Notes under the pieces: model-generated
Told to the model about the DNA's origin: nothing
The model's database searches: none
Seen by the model: the letters and a program-made list of their open reading frames with translations, nothing else
Translations under genes and position numbers: made by a program
Shown: piece by piece, positions 1 through 7,204 of the stretch
How positions within the stretch are numbered: the first letter of the stretch is position 1
Layout: every line of letters starts with the position of its first letter
Assembly (NCBI GenBank): GCA_047632015.1
Contig: JBLIBC010000042.1
Location: 1-13,001 of the forward strand
DNA: 13,001 nucleotides
From: JBLIAZ01 sp047632015
GTDB lineage: Bacteria; Bacteroidota; Bacteroidia; Flavobacteriales_C; GCA-002722245
Direction: 5' to 3'

Positions 1-1665
1 CAAGAGCCTCATTTTGATAAGGGAACTACCATCAAACAGTACATCTACAGTAACAATCCTCGATTACAACTTTTAACTAAATACCAGGAATTCATTGATA
101 AAGGCGACATGGAATCGGATGCGTTCATGAACATATCCGACGAGATTGACGCCAACAATGCCTGGGAAGAGGAGAATAAAATTACCGAAGTGCTAGGTAA
201 CTTAAATTTTACTGATTTCGAAGTCAATACGGACATGATGTCTGGAGGTGAAAAAAGAAGACTCTCACTGGCTAAATGTTTAATTGACGAACCTGCAATA
301 TTGTTTTTGGATGAGCCTACCAATCACTTGGATTTTAAAATGGTGGAATGGTTGGAAAAGTTTTTAGCTGACAGCACAATGGCTATTTTACTGGTTACCC
401 ATGACAGGTACTTTTTAGATAATGTTTGTGAGGTAATACTGGAATTGTCACCTACAGGTGTTTTTACTCACAACGGCGATTATGAGTTTTTCTTGACTTC
501 AAAAGCCGAAAGAGAAGCTAATTTAAATGTTCAGATAGGAAAAGCTAAGAACCTGTATAAAAAGGAATTAGATTGGTTAAGGAAACAACCAAAAGCACGT
601 GGAACCAAATCAAAAAGTAGGATTGAAGCAGCAGGAGAAATTGAAAAAAAATCCAAGCAAAAGGTAGCTACACATGAATTGGATATTGACACTGGCATGC
701 AGCGTTTAGGTAAAAAAATTATTGAAGTAGAACATTTAAATAAAAGCTACGGAGAACGAAAAATCGTAAATGACTTTAACTACTTTTTTAAAGGAGGAGA
801 AAAAATTGGAATTGTGGGCGATAACGGAGCTGGTAAAACAACTTTACTGAACTTACTTACTGGCTTAGACACTGACCATACAGGAACTGTAAGTCAAGGT
901 GAAACAGTATCTATTGGTTATTATTCTCAAAAAGGAATTAACGTAAAGCCAGGACTCAAAGTAATTGAGGTAGTAAAGAACATTGCGGAAGTGATTGAAA
1001 TGAAGGACGGTTCAAGAATTACTGCTAGTCAAATGCTTAACCAATTCAATTTTTCACCTAAAAAGCAATACGACTTTGTAGACAAACTAAGTGGTGGGGA
1101 ACGAAAACGATTGTATTTGGTGACCATTTTAATTAACGCACCTAACTTTTTAATTCTTGATGAACCAACTAATGACTTGGATTTGTTAACCTTGAGTGTA
1201 CTTGAGAGTTACTTGATGAACTTTAAAGGTTGTGTGATTATCGTTTCGCATGACAGGTATTTCTTGGACAGAATTGTTGATTCATTGTTTGTATTTGGAG
1301 AGGGTGGAAACATCAGGAACTTCCCTGGGAACTACACGCAACTTAGGGCTGTTCAGAAAGTAGAAGCACTAAATCAAGCTCAGAAGAAAACCAAAAATAA
1401 AGCGCCTCAACAAAAAGCTAATGAAACTCAAAAAAACGATAAGCCTTCCTCCAGCAAAATGAGCTTTGGTGAAAAACGCGAATTTGAATCATTGGAAAAA
1501 GAAATAGCGGACTTTGAGGTAAGAAAATCTCAAATTGAAAACGATTTGAGTGTTGCTAATACTGCATCTGACAAAATAAACGAGTTGTCAATTGAACTGT
1601 CTTCCCTTCTATCCACATTGGAAAACAAGACAAACAGGTGGATGGAATTAGCTGACAAAGTTTAA
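1..1665 (+). CDS. uup: ABC-F family ATPase, Uup type (5' end outside the window)
   Basis: Cytoplasmic ABC-F protein with two ATP-binding cassettes and no membrane domain; this family acts on ribosomes or, for Uup, has been linked to DNA and ribosome functions. The frame is open from base 1, so the ATG at 109 is internal; 554 residues are visible and roughly the first 80-90, with the first Walker A, are missing. Numbering from base 1: signature SGGEKRR at about 81-87 and Walker B LFLDEPTNHLD at 101-111 (cassette 1); a basic linker WLRKQPKARGTKSKSR at about 192-207; Walker A GDNGAGKTT at 273-281, signature LSGGERKR at 363-370, Walker B LILDEPTNDLD at 384-394 and the switch SHDRYFLDR at about 416-424 (cassette 2). 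A Lys-rich tether leads to a coiled-coil tail (about 488-554) with the Uup-CTD ending NRWMELADK. The tail favours Uup over EttA. All visible ATPase motifs are intact. No partner gene is visible in this window. Confidence 0.93.
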   Translation, partial: QEPHFDKGTTIKQYIYSNNPRLQLLTKYQEFIDKGDMESDAFMNISDEIDANNAWEEENKITEVLGNLNFTDFEVNTDMMSGGEKRRLSLAKCLIDEPAILFLDEPTNHLDFKMVEWLEKFLADSTMAILLVTHDRYFLDNVCEVILELSPTGVFTHNGDYEFFLTSKAEREANLNVQIGKAKNLYKKELDWLRKQPKARGTKSKSRIEAAGEIEKKSKQKVATHELDIDTGMQRLGKKIIEVEHLNKSYGERKIVNDFNYFFKGGEKIGIVGDNGAGKTTLLNLLTGLDTDHTGTVSQGETVSIGYYSQKGINVKPGLKVIEVVKNIAEVIEMKDGSRITASQMLNQFNFSPKKQYDFVDKLSGGERKRLYLVTILINAPNFLILDEPTNDLDLLTLSVLESYLMNFKGCVIIVSHDRYFLDRIVDSLFVFGEGGNIRNFPGNYTQLRAVQKVEALNQAQKKTKNKAPQQKANETQKNDKPSSSKMSFGEKREFESLEKEIADFEVRKSQIENDLSVANTASDKINELSIELSSLLSTLENKTNRWMELADKV

Positions 1666-1804
1666 TTCGAACTTACTGTTTACTTTATTCTTTTCTTTGC
1701 CCTTATTTAACTAAGCTAAATACTTGTAGTTATTTTTATTGATCCGCTATTCTACCTAAAGATTCCATTATACTGGATAACCTACGTTAAAGGAGCTATG
1801 TTTT

Positions 1805-1841
1805 GTAGTTCTTGATTACACTCCGTTAAATCAAGAACTAC
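1805..1841. repeat. Perfect 13-bp stem hairpin
   Basis: GTAGTTCTTGATT (1805-1817) pairs perfectly with AATCAAGAACTAC (1829-1841) around an 11-base loop (1818-1828). There is no T-run immediately after it on either strand, so it does not look like an intrinsic terminator. It is the left arm of the pair inside the 1744-1962 element. Confidence 0.75.
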
Positions 1842-1866
1842 CGCATTCAGGCAAGTTAAGATTACA

Positions 1867-1902
1867 TGCCGTTGGTGGCAAGGTACTGCCCCTCCAACGG
1901 CA
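1867..1902. repeat. GC-rich two-part hairpin
   Basis: TGCCGTTGG (1867-1875) pairs with CCAACGGCA (1894-1902). After an internal loop (T against CCT), GGCA (1877-1880) pairs with TGCC (1887-1890) around a six-base loop AGGTAC. The stem is much richer in GC than its surroundings and has no trailing T-run, so it is probably part of the repeat element and not a terminator. Confidence 0.7.
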
Positions 1903-2015
1903 AAATCACAAGAGAGTTTTGGTTGCATTTTTTAATAAAACACTTTTTAGGTAGAACAGCGGGGAATCAAGTTCTTTTTGCTGGTCAATTAAATTGTCAA
2001 TAATTGTGATAATTA

Positions 2016-2047
2016 TTTTGAAATATGACAAATATAACTTTACTTTG
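2016..2047 (+). promoter_or_regulatory. Predicted Bacteroidota-type promoter of the regulator unit
   Basis: TTTTG at 2016-2020 and TTACTTTG at 2040-2047 are 19 bp apart. This matches the Bacteroidota primary sigma factor pattern (TTTG, about 19-21 bp, TAnnTTTG), with one departure (TT for TA) in the -7 box. Transcription would start a few bases before the ATG at 2069. The -7 box overlaps the palindromic operator candidate at 2042-2058, so a protein bound there would be expected to block the promoter. Confidence 0.5.
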
Positions 2048-2058
2048 TAATTCAAAGC
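2042..2058. promoter_or_regulatory. Operator candidate, copy 1
   Basis: ACTTTGTAATTCAAAGC: inverted repeat CTTTG / CAAAG with a 5-bp spacer, ending 10 bp before the start codon at 2069. The surrounding 2039-2063 matches 3062-3086 at 23 of 25 positions. The only other place with this arrangement is upstream of the exosortase unit. A small winged-helix protein encoded between the two copies is the obvious candidate to bind them (inference). Confidence 0.6.
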
Positions 2059-2068
2059 ACTTTTTACC

Positions 2069-2743
2069 ATGACAGAAACATCAGAACATTTAGACAACCT
2101 GAAGGAAATAAAATCAATGATGGAGAAATCCTCCCGATTTGTATCGTTGAGCGGTTTAAGTGGAATATCGGCAGGGATTTGTGCCCTAGTTGGAGCTGGT
2201 GTTGCTCACATGAAAATTAAAGAATTTTACAGCTCATGGAGCTCGAGGGTTCAGCAATACTCCAATATAGAACAAGACTTTAATCCTGGGTTAATTAAAT
2301 TAAACACTTCGGGTGACTTGACAATTGAGCTGGTAACAATAGCTGTAGTTACTTTAATTGCAGCAGTCATTTTGAGTACTTTTTTCACTATGAGAAGAGC
2401 CAAACAAAAGGGACAAACATTATGGAATAATACCAGCAGACGATTAGTTTTAAATGTTGGACTTCCACTAGTAGCTGGAGGGTTATTTTGCTTGATCTTG
2501 CTTAAACACAACTTGTTTGGATTACTAGCCCCTACTACTTTGATATTTTTTGGAATGGCAATGATTAACGGAAGTAAATTCACATTACCAGAAATTAAAT
2601 ACGTAGGTGTAATCAACATCATGTTGGGGTTACTGAACGGATTATTCATTGGTTATGGCTTAGTGTTTTGGGCTTTAGGTTTTGGTGTAGTTAATATCGC
2701 ATATGGAATTTACATGTACCTTAAATACGAAAGAACTGTATAA
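2069..2743 (+). CDS. Six-helix membrane protein paired with a winged-helix regulator
   Basis: Function unknown. The 224-residue protein starts with a charged, probably cytoplasmic helix (residues 1-22) followed by about six hydrophobic segments near 26-46, 86-107, 126-145, 150-168, 177-194 and 197-217. Residues 47-85 form a polar loop after the first helix. There is no recognisable catalytic motif or signal peptide. Its stop codon overlaps the start of the next gene by one base (TAATG), so the two are very likely translated together; such pairs often consist of a membrane sensor or partner and its regulator. I know similar unnamed proteins next to small winged-helix genes in Bacteroidota, from general recall only. 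The ATG at 2069 fits the predicted promoter and operator just upstream. Confidence 0.85.
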   Translation: MTETSEHLDNLKEIKSMMEKSSRFVSLSGLSGISAGICALVGAGVAHMKIKEFYSSWSSRVQQYSNIEQDFNPGLIKLNTSGDLTIELVTIAVVTLIAAVILSTFFTMRRAKQKGQTLWNNTSRRLVLNVGLPLVAGGLFCLILLKHNLFGLLAPTTLIFFGMAMINGSKFTLPEIKYVGVINIMLGLLNGLFIGYGLVFWALGFGVVNIAYGIYMYLKYERTV

Positions 2744-3033
2744 TGGGAATTATCTCAGGTCTAAATAAAGCTTTTGAAAACCGAATTCGTTTGGGTGTCA
2801 TGTCAATTTTGATGGTGAACCACGAAATCGATTTCAATACCTTAAAGGAGATGCTTGAGGCATCGGATGGCAACATTGCCAGTCACATTGCTGCACTTGA
2901 AAAAGCCGGATACATTAACATTGAAAAGAAGTTCATTGGAAAAAAGACGAACACCTCCTACTCTGCCACAAGTGGAGGAAAGCGCGCTTTTCAGGAACAT
3001 TTAAATGCACTTGAAAATTTAATCAAACGATAG
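2743..3033 (+). CDS. Small winged-helix transcriptional regulator
   Basis: A 96-residue single-domain DNA-binding protein resembling the 'winged helix DNA-binding domain' family (PF13601 type, related to MarR/ArsR folds). A first helix (about 5-25, FENRIRLGVMSILM) is followed by a helix-turn-helix: about 30-40 (DFNTLKEMLEA) and the recognition helix near 42-55 (DGNIASHIAALEKAG). The wing is at about 57-75 (YINIEKKFIGKKTNTSYSA), and a final helix (78-95) probably serves dimerisation. There is no ligand-binding domain, so any signal may come through the overlapping upstream membrane protein. Palindromic sites lie before its own unit (2042-2058) and before the exosortase unit (3065-3081), suggesting autoregulation plus control of the neighbours. 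Whether it represses or activates cannot be read from the sequence; overlap with the -7 box favours repression. Confidence 0.9.
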   Translation: MGIISGLNKAFENRIRLGVMSILMVNHEIDFNTLKEMLEASDGNIASHIAALEKAGYINIEKKFIGKKTNTSYSATSGGKRAFQEHLNALENLIKR

Positions 3034-3064
3034 CTATATAATTACACCTTTTTTTTACCCATTT

Positions 3065-3081
3065 ACTTTGTAACTCAAAGT
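3065..3081. promoter_or_regulatory. Operator candidate, copy 2, before the exosortase unit
   Basis: ACTTTGTAACTCAAAGT: a perfect 6-bp inverted repeat (ACTTTG / CAAAGT) with a 5-bp spacer, ending 35 bp before the ATG at 3117. It overlaps TTACTTTG (3063-3070), a possible -7 element as at copy 1. I see no clear TTTG -33 box at the right distance; the region there is a T-run. The symmetry is better than in copy 1. Confidence 0.6.
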
Positions 3082-3116
3082 ACTTTATATTATAAATTAA
3101 CAGCAAAATAATCAAA

Positions 3117-4628
3117 ATGAAAACTAAACAACAAAAACTCAAACTAACCCTGTTCCTCATACTTGCTGCGTCATTCAACTTATTATTCTGGAAAGAATTT
3201 GTTGGAATAAACTACCTGTTGTATTCCACCATATTTTTGAGTGGACTCATAGCTCAACATCCTGAACGACTAAAACATACCGCCACCCTTTCAAGCTTTT
3301 CTGCGTTACTAATAAGCTTATTCTCTGTTATATGGGTAAACAGTGTCCTCAGTATTATCATGTATTTAATTTCATCGACGCTGTTTGTATCCTTTTACTA
3401 CCAATCAAAAATAAAATCTATTTACTACGCTCTTCCCGCCTCCATCTTGAATTTGTTTTATTCCACTTTAAATATAAAGGGCGAGTTAAGTGAGCTCACT
3501 CCCAAAACGAACTCACGCAGAAGCTACAGAAAATGGATAAAATTATTAGTAGGTCCAATTTTAGTCGCTGTAGTGTTTGGAATAATATACATGGAATCAA
3601 ATCCATTAATTGAGCAGTATACCGTTTTAGCATGGGACAGTATTACATCATACTTGTCTGAATTCTTCACAAATGACACACTTTTTAGAATGGCATTTAT
3701 AATTGTGGGGGTAATGTTATCGGGCTTTTTCATTTACTACAAACAAGGAAAGCTTTTCTCTTACATTGACGAAAAGCAAGGCGATGTTATTGTTCGAAAA
3801 AACAAGCGCAAAAGCAGAACATTTACTTTGAATGCTTTGCTCGATGAAAACCGATCAGCTATAGCTACACTCCTATTCCTTAACGTACTCGTGTTCTTAG
3901 TTAATGTAGTTGATGTTTGGAAAGTATGGATTTCATTTGACTATGACCAGGGAGCTACTTTGTCATCTGAATTACACAAAGGTATTTACTTGTTAATTTT
4001 ATCAATCGTCCTTTCAATAGCTGTCCTAGCATACTTTTTTAGGGGAAATCTGAACTTTTTAAAACAAAACAAACCTTTAAAAATATTGGGTTACGTATGG
4101 TTAGGACAAAACATTTTATTGGCCATTACTGCTTTTATTAAATGCTTGTACTACATCAATTATTACAGTTTTACCTACAAAAGAATCGGTGTTCTTGTGT
4201 TTTTGTTGGCCACTATGTTTGGCTTAGGGATGATGTTTATGAAACTACATAAACAAAAATCCGTTTACTTTTTACTCAGAGCAAACACATGGTTTATATA
4301 CCTATTTCTTGTAGGAGCGACGCTTGTAAATTGGGACAATGTAATTGCACAATACAATTTGAAGATTGTAACATTCACTGAACCAGACTACAGGTACTTG
4401 ATGAGTTTAAGTGAAAAAACCTTCCCGGTACTTCTTGAAAACGAAGCTTTTATGGAAATGCATAAAGAAAAATCACTATCACAATTTTATGGGAACTACT
4501 GGACTTTTCCAAATATTGATCATAAAATTGACAAGTACTTAATGATACAAGAACAACTGTCTTTTTTGTCTTGGAATCGATCAAGTCATGTGCTGACTAA
4601 TTACTTTAAAAATCATCAACTGAAATGA
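3117..4628 (+). CDS. DUF4173-like polytopic membrane protein
   Basis: An integral membrane protein of unknown function with about 11-12 helices. Hydrophobic segments lie near residues 9-25, 31-47, 57-75, 77-95, 103-117, 142-158, 190-208, 249-267, 287-307, 322-342, 356-375 and 386-405, followed by a soluble tail (about 415-503). The second half resembles DUF4173/DUF4153 proteins: LLDENRSAIATLLFLN near 241-256, a YKRIGVLVFLL helix at 354-364 and VNWDNVIAQYNL at 404-415, comparable to the family's 'N-D--IA-yN' motif. It is the first gene of the exosortase unit, with a 57-bp gap to the VIT-domain gene and operator copy 2 upstream. The position suggests a part in the same envelope pathway, but no reaction can be assigned. 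The family call is from motif recall and is moderately sure. Confidence 0.75.
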   Translation: MKTKQQKLKLTLFLILAASFNLLFWKEFVGINYLLYSTIFLSGLIAQHPERLKHTATLSSFSALLISLFSVIWVNSVLSIIMYLISSTLFVSFYYQSKIKSIYYALPASILNLFYSTLNIKGELSELTPKTNSRRSYRKWIKLLVGPILVAVVFGIIYMESNPLIEQYTVLAWDSITSYLSEFFTNDTLFRMAFIIVGVMLSGFFIYYKQGKLFSYIDEKQGDVIVRKNKRKSRTFTLNALLDENRSAIATLLFLNVLVFLVNVVDVWKVWISFDYDQGATLSSELHKGIYLLILSIVLSIAVLAYFFRGNLNFLKQNKPLKILGYVWLGQNILLAITAFIKCLYYINYYSFTYKRIGVLVFLLATMFGLGMMFMKLHKQKSVYFLLRANTWFIYLFLVGATLVNWDNVIAQYNLKIVTFTEPDYRYLMSLSEKTFPVLLENEAFMEMHKEKSLSQFYGNYWTFPNIDHKIDKYLMIQEQLSFLSWNRSSHVLTNYFKNHQLK

Positions 4629-4685
4629 AAACATAAACTTAAATCCAATACCAAAAACTAATCATAAAAATAAAATCACAAAATC

Positions 4686-7196
4686 ATGGAAGAAAAAGAA
4701 CAATTAAAAAGCGATTTCAGAATATACCTTGGTGGTGTATTCACAGCCATAGCAATGGCAATATTCTACCTCTTAGTAAAGTACGCAGGTAAAGACGATT
4801 TTAACAACGATGATGGAGCCTTGTTCCTTAACATGATTGTTGCAGCAATATACTTTGGAATCATTACTGTTAAAGCCAGCGTTAATAACAAATGGAGGGT
4901 TTGGAGAATGGAAAAATCGCATTACGCTGTGTCTGTGGTCATGATTTGCATAAGCGCTTTTACTGTGAACTTAGCATTCTCCATGTTTCACACTTTCACT
5001 GTTTGGACTGAAGTAAGCTTGTTCTTGATATTAACCCCATTACTATTGCATGGAGTTAAGGATAAACTTCCTCATTTTGCCAAAGTAATATTAGCAGGTA
5101 TATCAGGGTTTGGAATAATATTATCCTTGTATTTCACTTTATATTTGGCTCCAGCTACTCCAATAGGAATTATTGGCATACTTTTCTTAGGATTGGGAAT
5201 ACATGTGTTTGCTCCACTATTACTGCTTTTAAAATTCATTTCTGATTTTAGACACAGAATCAAATCCAGAACGGAAAGAATAGCCATGCTTGTTGGGATT
5301 TTACTTCCATTGTGTGTAGTTGCTGGTTACTTGGTTTCGTGGAAAAGCGTAAGAAACGAACTTCACAACACACATGCTACTGTAATCACCAATGCTGACA
5401 ATGAACTACCAAATTGGATTTTATTAAGTCAAAATTTAGAGGACGATTTTTTTACCACTGCATTAATTAAAGGAGGAATATACTACGACATCCCAAAACA
5501 GCACTTCAACAATTGGTTCGACATACCGTCATCCAATGGGATTAAAATCATGCATGACCCTTTGATATTTACCGCTTTCGCCATTTTTGGAGACGTGCCT
5601 ATATCGAGGAATGACAGGATGGCTATTCTTAATGCACAGCATGCTGCTCGTCATAGTACGGAATCAAAATTATGGTCGGATGAAAATTTACGAACTGTTG
5701 AAATTGTAAACAACATTAGAATCAACCCAAGTTTTAGGTATGCTTATACTGAAAAGACTATCAGCATCATGAACGACAATGCTCGTGGATGGCCAAGACA
5801 AGAGGAAGCACTGTATTCTTTTCACGTTCCTGAAGGAGCCGTAGTGACATCGTTGTCATTATGGGTTGAAGGTGTGGAAAGGAAGTCAAGGTTGTCCACT
5901 AAAAAGAAAGCTACTGCAGCTTATACTAACATTGTGGGTGTCCAACGTCGTGATCCTGCTTTGGCTCATTGGCAAGAAGGAAACAGGATAACGGTTAGAG
6001 TATTCCCTTGCACAAAGGATGAAAACCGGATGTTTAAAATTGGTATCACCACACCTTTAACGGTAGCCAATAACAAGTTAATTTATGAGAACTTTTATTT
6101 TGAAGGTCCTCAGTTAAAAAACGCCATGGAAACAACTTTGGTTCACATTGAATCATCTCAAAATTTGAATGTTGACTTTCCTAGCGGCTACCATCAGGAC
6201 AAACCAGGGCATTATCAATACACTGGCTCGTACAATCCTGAATTACTTATCAGCATGGATTTAGCAACCATTGATACGACTCCATTTTGCTTTAATGGCA
6301 ATTGCTATCAAATGAATGAGCAAAGCAAAAGCAGCGTACCAATTAGCGTTGAAAATGTGTACTTGGACATCAATAGTACTTTAAGCAAAAATGAATTTGA
6401 TGCTGTATTGGAACTTTGTGTTGGTAAAAACACATACGTGTATTGGGACAAAATGATCAAATTGGATACTGAAAACAAAGAGTTAGCTTACGAACAATTA
6501 AGCAAAAAACAGTTTAGTCTTTTCCCTTTACATCACATTAAAACGAAGAATAATTTGCTGGTAACCAAAAGCAATAATTTGGGACCTAACTTGAGTGATT
6601 TAAACAAGACTAAATTCAAAATAGGTTTAAAGGAGTATTTAAACAACAGCACCTCCCCTATTAAAGTGTTGTCACTAAACAAGTTGTCGGACTATTGGTC
6701 AAGCTTAAATCAGTTTCAATTAATAGACGTGCATTATGACGATGTGAATGGAATCAAATCAATATTCAAAAATGGTTTCCCTTCAAAAAGCAACAATGAC
6801 AGCATCGTATATGTAGACAATGCAAGGGTTCAAATTGTAAAATTCAAAGGAAACCAATCAACGGATGCGCCGGATCACTTACTTAGAATCTTTGCTTTCA
6901 ATCAATTAATGAAAAGGATTGGTCCAAAGTTTTACAACATGGAACAACATGAGGACGAGCTTTTTAGCATTGCGAATGAAGCATTCATTTTGTCTCCCAT
7001 ATCAAGTATGATTGTCCTTGAAACGGATAAAGACTACGACGACAATGGAATTGACAAAAACGAAAACAGCCTTAAAAACGCATCAATGAATTCATCAGGA
7101 TCGGTACCTGAACCTCATGAATGGGCGCTGATAATTATGGCTGTACTTATAATGTTTGGCTTGTACTATAACAAATACAAAGTGTCAGCTAGATAA
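4686..7196 (+). CDS. XrtN system VIT-domain membrane protein (probable exosortase substrate)
   Basis: An 836-residue envelope protein, matching the family annotated as 'XrtN system VIT domain-containing protein'. About seven N-terminal helices (near 13-33, 45-63, 79-100, 105-123, 131-154, 158-186, 199-218) put the large middle part in the periplasm if the charged N-terminus is cytoplasmic. A VIT (vault/inter-alpha-trypsin) domain spans about 355-460 (GWPRQEEALYSFHVPEGAVV at 368-387). Residues 551-715 are reminiscent of a von Willebrand A fold, but the metal site is degenerate (D-I-N-S-T at 561-565 in place of DxSxS). ILSPISSMIVLE at 768-779 resembles the closing segment of VIT-VWA proteins. 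An Asp/Asn-rich linker leads to VPEP (807-810), a helix (about 812-827) and a short basic tail, a PEP-CTERM-like sorting signal. Only 8 bp separate it from the exosortase gene, marking it as the dedicated substrate. There is no signal peptide; the membrane helices serve for insertion. Its biological role is unknown. Confidence 0.9.
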   Translation: MEEKEQLKSDFRIYLGGVFTAIAMAIFYLLVKYAGKDDFNNDDGALFLNMIVAAIYFGIITVKASVNNKWRVWRMEKSHYAVSVVMICISAFTVNLAFSMFHTFTVWTEVSLFLILTPLLLHGVKDKLPHFAKVILAGISGFGIILSLYFTLYLAPATPIGIIGILFLGLGIHVFAPLLLLLKFISDFRHRIKSRTERIAMLVGILLPLCVVAGYLVSWKSVRNELHNTHATVITNADNELPNWILLSQNLEDDFFTTALIKGGIYYDIPKQHFNNWFDIPSSNGIKIMHDPLIFTAFAIFGDVPISRNDRMAILNAQHAARHSTESKLWSDENLRTVEIVNNIRINPSFRYAYTEKTISIMNDNARGWPRQEEALYSFHVPEGAVVTSLSLWVEGVERKSRLSTKKKATAAYTNIVGVQRRDPALAHWQEGNRITVRVFPCTKDENRMFKIGITTPLTVANNKLIYENFYFEGPQLKNAMETTLVHIESSQNLNVDFPSGYHQDKPGHYQYTGSYNPELLISMDLATIDTTPFCFNGNCYQMNEQSKSSVPISVENVYLDINSTLSKNEFDAVLELCVGKNTYVYWDKMIKLDTENKELAYEQLSKKQFSLFPLHHIKTKNNLLVTKSNNLGPNLSDLNKTKFKIGLKEYLNNSTSPIKVLSLNKLSDYWSSLNQFQLIDVHYDDVNGIKSIFKNGFPSKSNNDSIVYVDNARVQIVKFKGNQSTDAPDHLLRIFAFNQLMKRIGPKFYNMEQHEDELFSIANEAFILSPISSMIVLETDKDYDDNGIDKNENSLKNASMNSSGSVPEPHEWALIIMAVLIMFGLYYNKYKVSAR
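7104..7193 (+). other. Exosortase sorting signal (VPEP, helix, basic tail) in the VIT protein
   Basis: The last 30 codons encode VPEPHEW, a hydrophobic helix of about 16 residues (ALIIMAVLIMFGLYY) and a tail with two Lys and one Arg (NKYKVSAR). This is the three-part layout of PEP-CTERM signals: a short cleavage motif, one membrane helix and positive residues on the cytoplasmic side. It is preceded by a flexible Ser/Asn/Asp-rich stretch. By analogy with known exosortase systems, cleavage is expected in or next to the VPEP motif. Confidence 0.88.
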
Positions 7197-7204
7197 TATT
7201 AATA

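Larger units (their letters stand above)
1744..1962. repeat. MITE-like or structured-RNA region bounded by a 17-bp inverted repeat
   Basis: The gene-free stretch 1666-2068 contains an inverted repeat: CCGCTATTCTACCTAAA at 1744-1760 and its near-exact reverse complement at 1946-1962 (16 of 17 pairs). The one mismatch, A1749 against C1957, becomes a U-G wobble in RNA read from the minus strand. Pairing can resume outside with TTGAT (1739-1743) against ATCAA (1966-1970) if three extra bases on the right arm bulge out. Two further hairpins (1805-1841 and 1867-1902) lie inside. No convincing ORF lies inside. The layout fits a roughly 220-bp non-autonomous element with terminal inverted repeats, or a non-coding RNA with a closing stem and two arms. 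No clear target-site duplication was found, so the mobile-element reading is inference. Confidence 0.5.

Noticed and set aside
109..1665. ATG at 109 as the start of the ABC-F gene
   Set aside because: The same frame is open to base 1 and the upstream residues fit the family; the first Walker A is missing, so the gene begins outside the window.
1704..1722. TATTTA / TAAATA hairpin as a terminator after the ABC-F gene
   Set aside because: The stem is only six A-T pairs and the T-rich stretch starts several bases later. This is too weak in AT-rich DNA.
1805..1902. The two hairpins as intrinsic terminators of the ABC-F gene
   Set aside because: They lie 140 bp or more after the stop codon and neither is followed by a T-run on either strand.
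1906..2097. Minus-strand 63-codon ORF
   Set aside because: It crosses the inverted-repeat arm, the promoter and the operator candidate, overlaps the start of a real gene and resembles no known protein.
2251..2649. Long minus-strand ORF inside the six-helix membrane protein gene
   Set aside because: It is fully antisense to a well-supported coding region and has no recognisable domain.
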